Positions 27,101 to 39,100 of a stretch of DNA of 64,000 nucleotides are shown piece by piece (the stretch's first letter is position 1; each line of letters starts with the position of its first letter). The stretch spans positions 13,142,263 through 13,206,262 of the forward strand of contig OY848918.1 of assembly GCA_963693285.1 (NCBI GenBank), read 5' to 3'. The position numbers and the translations under genes were made by a program. This stretch comes from Xestospongia muta. Lineage: Eukaryota > Porifera > Demospongiae > Haplosclerida > Petrosiidae. Below the pieces are notes generated by a model. The model was given only the letters and a program-made list of their open reading frames with translations, ran no database searches and was not told where the DNA came from.

Positions 27101-30100
27101 TTCAGAAGTGAAACATCTCATAATGACCTGAAGCAACTGGCAAAATATTCTTTGACACGTGGACGAGGGCCTAAAGCCACTGACGTGATGGAAGAACATG
27201 TTATTGATGGTTTTGTAAACGTGTATGAAATAATGATGGCAAAACCTGAACTTAAAGATTTCTTTGGGTTGCGTGATTTTATTCACTTCTTTACTTATCT
27301 TAGTCAAGTAAAATCTGAAAATGACATTATATCACCTGAAGCAATTGTTCAATCTTTGGAGCATAATTTCAATGGAACTACCCACTTTCAAGAAATATTG
27401 AGGGCTTTTCTTGAAGTGGTATGTCTAAACATAGTGAACTATTTTTATGCTATCACAAAAATGAGAAATTGATAATGGTGGTTGTTTTCTTTCTTTTTGT
27501 AGATTGGTTCAACTCCTGACCAAATGTATAATCGTTCTTTAGTTAAAATTCTGCAATCAAGTTTTGTACAGAAGGAAAAAGATCTCTCTGCAGAAAACTT
27601 AGTTCGATATAAATTACTCATTGACAGTAGTGAAGACCAGTCATTGGTCCGACTTCTCTTTGCCTTTAATATACTGAATAGAGATGAAACAAGAATCTTA
27701 TCATGCTCTAAACTTCCTGGTGATAGTGAATCACAAAAGGTAAAAAGAAATAAGTGTATTTAGTATTATGAGTGTTCATTTTTATAGCTCAACACTACTG
27801 AAGCTATAATACATTCTGTTGTGCAAGGTCATACAGTGCTCATTCATCAAGCTGATGAAATTCAAGAATATTTCTATGATCTTTTTAACCATCGATTTAC
27901 TTGCATAAAGAATCAATCTCGTACATCATTTTATGCCAATGTGGCCGTTGGTGCTAACATTCGTCCCACTCGAGTTAGCCCTCAGTTTAATTGTGTCATG
28001 ATTGTAAGCAGCTCAGAGCTACTTAAAATGGAGAAACCATTCTTGAACAGATTTGAGAAATATACCTTAAGTCATGATGTACTGTTTAAAGAAGTCTTAT
28101 CTTCCTGTCCCAAAAGTACTGAAAGTCTGCTTAAGTATGCCAAGACCAATGTAAGTTGACCCATTGTGCACACAAAAATAATTTTAATATTTTGGCCATG
28201 AAAACGGACATGCTAATTTTTGAGATATTCTCTAGTTTTATATTATACAACCAGTTATATTTCTATTCTATAGATTGACGACTTTGTCAAATCATGCAGA
28301 GAATCTAGCTTCTATGGGTTTGTAAAGCACACAATTGATTCACTCATGCTATCATTTGCAACATCTTTGTTGTCTAATGACTGCTCACTCACTTTTGGCA
28401 ATGAAGATGAGAAGCATGACACTGACTGTCAATGTACCATCAATAAAGGACTTTTTGTGAAATATCTTGTGCAACACTTTTATGATTTCTTTGGGATGCA
28501 CGTAAAATTGGTAAGTTGATAACGATATTATTGTATTGTTGTATTAACATGCAATGTCAATGTTATATCGAGTTCTTCTACTCCTAATTTGAAATATTTT
28601 ATTAGAAAGCTATTTATTTTGTAATTAATATTTTAAATACAGTCTGATTTACTTTGCATTGATAACACGATCAATTTATGCAATATTCTCAACCATATCT
28701 GAAATTAGATTTTGAACTCAGCTGTTGCATTTTATAGCAAGTGTTGCAAAGTGGCATTTCTAATGCAGCAGATTGAACTATTGGCTTTCCATACTGAAAT
28801 TATAGCACTCAAAAATATACTCTGTTTCACAAGTCACTCTATCACAACTATCATAATCTTTAATAATAACTATTTTCATTATTAATTCTTACCCATAAAC
28901 CTGATGTTTGTCATGTTATATTAGTATGTTTTGTTACATAGATGTTAGGAGTTTAGGAGGTTTTATTACCTTTACAAACTGCTTTTATATATAAGACTTT
29001 ATTATTATTATATAGGGTGAATCTTCCAAGTTTTCAAATACAGTCCAGTACTTATTTAATGTTGTCCCAATTGATGATACTGTAAAAGAGTTTCTAAGTA
29101 CAGCCAAATCTTTAGATTTGAGTGAATATGTAAAACAAGCCATGAAGTTTATGAAAGAGAGAAGCGTTGATTTTTCTATTGAACCAGTTCGTGCCACAAT
29201 GGATAACCTCCCAATTTTTATATTGAGAGAATTAGTTGTTGTATACCTTCGTAAACAGCTTATTCAACTTATGACTCCTGAAGCATTAGTCCTTCACAGT
29301 GAACATCTTCATGAATATTATATTCAATGTTATCTTCAACATCAACATCACTTTTCACTTGGCCAACTGATCCAAGAAGAAAATGATGCTCTTGGAAAAT
29401 TGTAAGTTGTATTTTTTAATTTATTTATATACTTTTATGGAGATTACTTTCCTTCTTGCTTTAAACATTTTGCACATTTATGTTAATAATAATAGTGTCC
29501 TACTTTATCAAATATTATCCTGTGATTCAATCATATTATTACTTCTATTTATAGGACTAGTCCTCCACATTTTAAAATTAAGAAATACCTCTGTTATACA
29601 CGTACATCTTATGCCATACTCGAGATAATTCCTCCACACTATTTCTGGCAAATCAAAATAACAGAAGAGGATCGTACTAAAATGAGAGAATTGTTTCTAA
29701 TTGATACACAATTATTATATACTTACGTTATTACCAGTGCCACTAGCCAACAGAATATTAACCGCATATTAAAACAATTTTTTGACTCTGAGCAATCTGA
29801 AGTATTGGTGTTAGTTGCTGATATGAATGAACTGAGCAAAGACTGTATTAATTGTGTCCGACTATTAATAGAGGAGAAAGAAGCTCGATGTAAGATCAAA
29901 GCCAACAAACTCATTTACGTTCTTCTACACTTTTCTTCCAACATGTTTTATATCCATTGTTATCCATCAATTTTCTTAAATGGTTGGCAACATATATACT
30001 TTGATACTATTGGTGAAGTTAAAGCAGATTGTCATATTGATATACAAAAGTGGCTAACATATTGTTTACTTAAACAAAAACAATGTAGTATTGAGCACAT

Positions 30101-33100
30101 CGCCAGTCACACAGAGCCATATTTCGTCACTAAATCTATTATGATTACATGGCTACACAACTTGCTACCAAATGTATCATTGAGTATTGGTATTCAAAAG
30201 ACTAAGGACTTAGTTGAACTTCTTGGAAACAAGACAATATATGACTGTTGGGACAAGCTACTTTTTGGCTTTGATAATAAGATCAGTAACGTGATAATGA
30301 AAAGATTTTCTTATTTCTGGCAACAAGATGCCACTAACAAGCTCTCACAGCAAGCTGCTAGTTATTCTATGAAATATCATTCTAGTCGTACATTGTCCAG
30401 CACCATCAAAACAACTGTTGAGTCTAGCTTTAAAGACATCGTACTCTACCTGCTCTCCATTATTAATCACACAATGGCAATACATACTATTCTTAAATGC
30501 AAAGTAGATTGCACTAATTGTGCTGTAGATTTGTTCTGTCAAATACTCTCCATTTTGCCAATACCCAAATCAATGGAAGAAATCAAACTAAAACTTCATG
30601 AGTTTAATCGACAATGTGATCACAGCAGGAGTGATATTTCATCACCAAAATTACCATTCTTTATTTCTGTTTTCCAGTCTATGGAAGAAATCCTAAATAA
30701 AGCATTGAACCTTGTTGTTAATACAGTAGAAATTGAGGATGACCAACAGAATAACAGGTCTGAACCTTTGAGGCTTGAAGGAGTTACTAATACTATAGCA
30801 AAAAATGAGGCTGATGCAGTTATTAACAAAATGAAGGAAATATTTAACGAGCCTATACTTGTAAGTGTATTAAAAAGATTAGCAAACTTTACATTGTCCA
30901 TTAAATGTCAGACTCCCATAGTACAATAAAGACAAATAATTGTACATATGCAATAATAATCATCACAATCCTCCTGCAATTTTGTAATTTTAAGTTAATA
31001 ATGTGTTTTTATTAGGATGGAGATGATCACTATGTCTATGCTCGTGTAGCCATTCAATTTATGATAGATCATCATACTATCTGGGATGACTACTTTCAAG
31101 ATGCACTGTCCAAGCAAATGTTGTCCAGAGATGTGGGAGTTTTCTCCAAACATTTTATGACACAGCAGTTAATGAATATTGAGTCAAGTGAGTTATCTTA
31201 AAACATAATATGGACTTCAAAGTCAAGAACAAGCCTCATTAAAAATGTACTCTGTATGATTTAACTTAGCTTGTTAATCATTATTTCAATGAATAGATGA
31301 TATGCTTGAGAAGATGGCTCGTCTACATTACCAACTAAGAGTGTCTTTGTTGGATTCTAATTCATTATCAATTCTAAGACTACTTGATGAATGTGCCTCA
31401 AGAATTCCAGCCTGTACTGTACCTGCAGATTTTAAACTCCAAGATGATACCTCTCTTTTCTGTATTGTCATTGACATGATTTATAACTCACTGCTTAGCA
31501 TCTGTGTACCTGAGACACCTTCAAATTCAATTTCAGAAATAAAAAATCTATTATCTTTATATTATCGAATGGTATGTATTTGTGAACTGTGTTTGTATTA
31601 CGTGTGACTTATTTCTATAGATACATTCATTCAAGTTACCACTTCAATCACTAGAAAAGATTTCATTTTCTCTGAAGAATAAACTGAGTTTTATAAGTAT
31701 TACATTTCCTATCTATGAGTTGATATCTACTGAAGAGAAAGGTATCTTTCAGAAATCATTTGAGGACTTTGTCTGTGAACTTTCCCAAAAGCTTAACTTG
31801 GAACTTCTCTTAGTAAGTAACAGCAGGTTAATGTTATTTTAAAGACTGTTAGCATAAATATTTAAATACATTATATTATTGATATAGTGATGAATTACTT
31901 TATTTTAGGACACTCATCTCAAGATCAACATACTTGTGGATACTGTTGCGGGTGTTGCTTTCAATGATAGTGACAGCCTATATCTTCTCTCGTCAATAAC
32001 ATGTCCACCTGAGTTTCATTCCATTCTAGAGCATATCATACAACATTATGTACAATACTTACACAATTTTATATCTCATGAAGAAGCCATGTGGATCAAT
32101 CGAGTTATTAATCTGTCTCTGTCCAGTCATAAGGGTGCAGTAGTGAGCTCTTTTGGTCAGTTCGTTGTCAAGTATCATTTTCAGTGTTTGTTAGTTGACA
32201 ATGTTCAAACTACTACATTACCTGTTATACTTAGTGAGCAAACTCACCCAAATCCTTTACTACTTTTTAATGACAGGGTAATTTAGTATACCGTCTCTCA
32301 TTACAGTTATTATTACTCTATTTTACAGATAAGAATTGCATTTAATGAACTGATTGAATCACTTCATCAAACTGAGAATGCAATATACAGTCCTACATTT
32401 CATCGAAACAGTTCTAAAATGAAGAAACAAGATCAACATGTAAGTGACATTGGTCATTGGTATCTTGTCATTAATTGTGTCCGGTCACTATTTTATAGGC
32501 TTTACTAAAAGAGCCAATATGTGATGCATATTTTGAACTCACTCTAACCAAACTTCAAGCAAGGAAACAAAACTTACTAGAGCTAGTGTCTTTTTATAAA
32601 GTAGTAAGATATTTATTAATTTCTGATATATGGCTATAGTGCATGCATTTTTAAAGTAAAACTACAATCTATTACAACTGATTGACAGTGTTGTCTTTAT
32701 TTTTTAGATTTGTGACTGTCAACACAAAATGAAAGTGTTGCTCATTGAAAAAGAGGCTGTAATTCATGTTGTTATTGCATCACTTACAAATAAACTCTTT
32801 GAAGCAGAACAAATGGAGGTAAACTGTGAAATTAGAATGTCATATGTAATTGTTAGTTTTTAGTTGGCAGACATTTTGGCAGAGTTGAACACAATTTTAA
32901 ATGACAGCAATACAGTTAGCAAACTAAATACCAGTATCAACAGTAACGCAATCATTTTTGTTATGAGGTAAAACAAATAAATGTTTGTCTATTTCTTGAC
33001 ATTACCTTAATATAAGTATAATTATAACTACAGTCAATTTAAACTTTGTTATACAACAAAACTTCTATATAAAGATATTTTATAACCCTGAAGACTCCTC

Positions 33101-36100
33101 TTTGTTTAGAGATTGGTTACAATTATTATGAAATTGTCTTGTAAGACATGCCAACATGGAAAGTAGGAAGCTATCACACAAAATATATGACTGACATAAC
33201 TAGCTATATATCAAGAATGTTCAGTTGCTATTTTATATAGACCAATTGAAATCACAAAACTAGAAGTGTATTAGTGAGAAAAGTGGGAGAATTTAAGGCC
33301 TTCCACATCATATGTATTTCTCTTTGTTATTATATTTATTAGAATGCTCTATTTTGTTCTACATACTAGATTATTTCAAGCCCATAAAAGTGAACAGACT
33401 GTACATGCCATAATGGTGAACCAATTCACATCTCTTTTAAATGATTTTGAGTGTCTTCGTCCTATCAATGAAACTATCACTCAGGAGGTAAATTCCTGTG
33501 TTTTTCTATGCTGTTAAAATATTAAATTTTTTGTTGTGGTTTTTTTAGGTGAGAGAATTGCCGTCTAAGATTTCTTCAAAATTTCTGCCTTTCTTTAAAG
33601 AAACATTTCACACTAGATATAGCATTTTTATTGAAGTTCATCAATCACTTGTCAAAATTATTTGTACTAGTGCTAAAGAAGGAGTTGATGAACTAATGGA
33701 AACTGCTCTCAAATGGTAAGAATATTAATTCTTTGGCTATGAATAGCCAATCAGAGTACATGCTTTTGTTTTTGTATAGAAATCAACAATTTTCTCAAAC
33801 AGTATTTATAATTTTAGGTGTACTGCATAGTTTAAGCTATCATATAGAATGCATTGTTTGTCTGTGCATTATTAAAGTAAATATACACTAGTGACTTTGT
33901 ATTATGAACTATATTGTTGCCTTATATTGTTTTGACAGTTATGTCAAAAAAGATAGCAATTCCTTGGAAATGACAAAATGGACCTTTAACATGTCTATGT
34001 TTCTCAGTATCCACAATGACATTTTTATCAAAGAAAATAGGGTTAGTGATTTTCCATAGCATTTAATGTTCTAACATGATGTTCATATGTTATGATACAT
34101 ACTCAATCTTAACTTTACTGCAAAACTAGAGTTGTTAAAATCACAGAACTACCATTATAAGTATTTTTTGCTATCTTCTATATCTAGCAAAGGAGATCAA
34201 GTGTGATTTCTGATGTTTTGTCAAGAATGGTGTCTCAGTATGTCAGCGCAAGATATTTAAGATATCTACAATGGCTTGCTGCTCCCCATGCTTTTAATGT
34301 TCCGAATGCTTCAATTGAAAAATTAAGACAATTCTTTGTTAGGGGTAGGGACATGAATATATACTAGAATATAACAATTGAAGTTGTAGTCTATTAGAAC
34401 AAAAGTTTAGAGGAGTAAAACTATTCCTATTTTCTTTAGATGAGCATGATAGAACACTTGTTCATTGTCTATTGGAATTGGTTGCTGTTGTGTTAGGCAG
34501 TCCTGAGCACTCATCTCATCTTTGGACACATCTTATTATGCCTGATAAGATAAATATGAGTTTTGTACCTGGATCTTTGGTAAGTATTGTATTGCCACTA
34601 ACACTCTTACTATTTAAAGTGCATGTGTTAGTAGTGAAATAATAATATCAAGAAATAATGAATCAGAAAGGGAATAACTTTGGATATAACCATTTTACAT
34701 CTCACATTTATTTTGTTAGAAACTAGGAGGTCATAATAAGACCTGTGATATATATTTTTTTACAATGGCAGCAAAGTCATGTTTATGAAGTACATACTTT
34801 CAGCTTCTTAAAGATAAAAGTGAATGTAGAGTTTGCGTTTTATATATTACATTACAACAAATATTGGATCAAATCTTCATATTATACTCTTTTCTACAGA
34901 TTTCAATTACTTTTGTTCCTGATAGTTCTCACCAATATCGGCAGATAATGAGTATAAGTAATGACCATCTTTACTACACATCACGCCACAGTTTAAATTG
35001 GCAGTCTCTACTACTTAATCAATGGATGAGCTATGGAATGCTTTGTGCATGCATAGTGATTAATCCAGATATTATAAAGAAAATGCATTTTCTTCATGAT
35101 ACCTCCAACATTGAAGGTTGCCTTTCTAAAGTCACTATGTTGTGGGATAAGCTTCAACTTGACTGTAACCTTACAAGGGAAGATAGAGACTCCTTAGTAT
35201 GTTTATGTATACAAAACTTTTATGAAGTAAGGCTAATAGGATGAAGTATTATGATTGAATTGTATATTATATCTTTAAGGTTTTATCAAAAAATATACTA
35301 GAGGAAAGTTGGTCAAAAATTTCAAAACAAGAGCGTTTATCTGATCAATCTGAGGAACCAAGTATTTTGATTGATGCATCTGATAGTGTTGAGAAACAAT
35401 ATGAGCGACAAGACTTTTCTGAGGAACAGAAATCATCTGCTCTTTGTGAATATGAGAGAATCTTACATACTGGTATATTTGTACCTGCATGGAAATCAAT
35501 GAAGGTAACATCATTTAGAGATTAATTTGATATGTCCCAATTACATTACAATGATTGAGAAATAATATGAGCAGGAATCACAACTAATTTAAACCAGAAG
35601 AATCAAATTATAGAGTGTTGAACAATAATAGTTTAAGTTTGTTCTAGTAGTAAAATTTCTACTATAACAGATTTAATTATTGAAATGTTATATAAGCCCA
35701 ATTACATTTTAGAGTAATAATCTATTATTTCAACTTTAATTGATAATTTCTCTTTACTCATATAGGCAAAAAAGAAGTTTGAAAACTTGGGAAGTACTCT
35801 CAGTAAACATATGAGGTAAGACATTGTTGTAGCACTCTGTTTCTTTATGTAGACGCAATATCATTCTCTATCTTTTAGGGAATTAAGTAATACAGTTCCT
35901 CACTTGAACATACAGTGCAAAAATCCTTTGAAATCGTTTCTGCTTACTATTCTTTCCTCAACTAATCTTCACAACAAAGAGTGTCATCTCTATGTACTCT
36001 ATCAATTCATTCTAAGAAGACCAGCATTGAATATTGCAGCAGAAATGCTACCAATTTTGATAGAGTTCTATAACTGGATCCATACCCATTTAGCTTATAA

Positions 36101-39100
36101 AGTGACTGTTGAAATTGCCAACCAAACAACTACCAAAAGTGTTATATCAATTCTCAGACAGTTCTTTCCTGATCAGTATCAAGAGAAAGTAGATCAACTA
36201 CGTCATATAATAGGTTAGTTCTAAAATAGCTTTATTAGTTTTGAGTATTTGTCCACTTCTATTTGAATAGAGCAATTCAAAGTTATGAAAGATCTTGTTT
36301 CTAATTTCACTGTACCTGTCATTAATAATAATACTATCTTCTATGACTTATTGTCCACTAAAGATGGACAAAATATCCTTTTTAAAGCGATCACTAATAT
36401 TGTAAGTTAATGAATAGAGTAATCCCTTATGTTCTGATTAATGGCCTTTTCTAGGTTGAAATGTACCATAAATTTCTTAGGGATGTCCGTAAACATTGTT
36501 CAGCAAGACAACATCTAATAGAGTATTTTAGTAGTTGTGATATTAAGATACCTCTCTCTGAGATTACAAAACAGACCTGTGCCTTTGGGACTGCCAGAAG
36601 GTAATGAAAGAGAGCTAACATGCATATACTTTCTATTAGGTTTTGTTTACTGTATTCCAATGTTATGTGTATTCTTTGGTAGATGAGAAACTTTTAATAG
36701 AAATTATTTAATGCTTACACTTTAGATATGATAGTTTGGATGATATTAGTGCTATTGTGATGAAGTACTACTCAATTAATGAAAGTGCTAAGAAGTGGAC
36801 CAATACAATACATGATCAAACAATACTGGATGATTGTGTTACTGAGGTATGAAGATCAATAGAATCTGTTGTTGAAAAGTTATTTTATATTTGTTTAGAC
36901 TTTTTATTTAGATGGAATACAAGATGCAATCATTCAATACTATATAGCACACAAACAATTCATTGAAAGAGAAAGTTTTTGGAAAGAATTTGAATTTAAC
37001 AAATTTTCACCTTGTCATCATGTTCCTCAGAGTTTGTAAGTAAACTAATTAACTATAGTATAGAGATATGCTTTATGTTCATTGGTTTGTTTCTACTCTT
37101 CAAGACTTTACACATCTATATATGGATATGATGAGACTGTTGAACAACTTAGAGAATATCCAGGTCTTATAGTGAGTTCTTTATCTACCTACATATGATG
37201 TCCTCCTACTTTAGTTGGACCTTTTAAAGTTGTTTTTATTCCATATTGTTCTATTAGGAGGAACATGTTACTGAAGTAGGATTTGATGAAGTAAGATTCA
37301 CTTTTCATTCATTAAATTATGACAGTCTTGTGTGTGTTTGTGGTGGATTATGTGTCATCTTGAAAATGTTACTTCAGGTAAGAATTTACATAAACTTGCA
37401 ACAAGATAAGATAATGCATATAGTATAATTTCAGACTTATTAAATTGCTTTCCATTGTATATAATTCAAATTGATCATTTAAAACATACATGTCCTTGCC
37501 TGTTACTCAGCGATTCTTTTTGGTTGATTGATAGAGGTAAAGCTGCTGTATTTTGAATAGTTTTGTTTTCTGGTGAGATATAGCATATTTTTTATAGAAA
37601 CCTGTTAATATGGAGAGTAGGAATAAGATCCAATTATTGTATGAAGCTAATATATGCACTACTAGACCTTTGAGACACCAAAATAGACAGGTTTAATTGT
37701 ATTTATATAATTAGTGTATGTTATTACCAAATAAATTGTTATTGTTTTGATAGTTATATTCCTGTGGTTTACTGACATCATACTTGTGGCTATAGTATAG
37801 TATAGTGTTATGTTATCATCATTACTTTAGAAAATATTTACACATGGAGTGGAGGCTTTGTCAAGTCTAACTGTAGAAGAATTTTTTAAAAAGTATTACA
37901 ACAGTGACAAAAGTGACATCCTTGATGAAGTGGGCATTATGCCTTATTCACCCACTAACCTAAGAACTGGGTGAGTGTTGTAGCTGGTAATCAAGTAATT
38001 GCACCATATATGCCTTATTATTAGTTGAGTTCTATGGCAAGCAACTTTAAGATTTTATTTATTCTATAGACTGGTATTTTGATATTCTATTACTATGTAG
38101 ACATTAATGTAAACACCAGATGTAGTCAGACATCTTACCAACCTGATTTGGAAAGAGTTATTTTTCCAACTCCTACCATTCAGGATGGATCATAAGTGTT
38201 GGCACTGAGAAGAGCTATTCTGTGTCGATAATAGATCCTTTAGTAGCTCTAATATTGGATCAAGCAGTTATTGTGAAGCCCCATCATTTTGGATCTCAAT
38301 TGCACTGAATAAGTGTATAACTCTTTGCTTGCATTAAATCTCTACACAATCAGCAAACTCGACTGTTTGAAGCCATGCTTAAAATTATATAGTGAATAAA
38401 ACCTCATCATTGTAAACCCAGCCTATTGATTCGACATTTCTTTAAAATATTGTAATATGACATATTTACATAAATTGCAATAATTATGTACATGCACAAG
38501 CAGTAGTTACCAGGCCCTTTTTTCTTTTATCGAACACCTGGGTACAAGGTTATCCCTGCATTTGCTTCCTTTTTTTAGAAATAATAAAAAATTGTTTTGG
38601 GTAATATAGTATCTATATTACATTCTCAATTTTAATGTATTGTTGTATGTGTCTTTTTTTATCAACCCTAACCATAAACACTACAACAAAGGTGTGAATG
38701 CTCAAATCTTCTAGCTAGGCTTGTAGTAAGTATTCTATAGTTATAGTTTTCCATAGACATTGTTCTAATTATTCAGTCTTTTAGCTTTAGTTTTACTGTG
38801 AAGTCAGTATCTTCCAAAACAATTATAGGATACGTTTTTTTTTCAATTATAATGTTATTTTGATAAATTAACTATAGCAAAGGAAAAGAAATGATGTTAG
38901 TTTTCAATATCTCTCATATTTATTCAACTCTCTGTTTTCATGTCAATATTACAGATTGGAACAAAGTCAATATAGCTATATTTGTAATATGCCAATCAAA
39001 GGAATTGTTGCTTTGTCAGATAAATTTCATGAATGGATAAACATCGGTTTCTATGACTTCTGCCACCTTTATCATACCATGAAGGTTCCACTTGATAATG

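Noticed and set aside
30490..30545. Cysteine cluster CKVDCTNC in exon 41 as a RING remnant
   Set aside because: Spacing does not fit RING or RZ, there is no histidine at the required place, and the sequence around it is helical.
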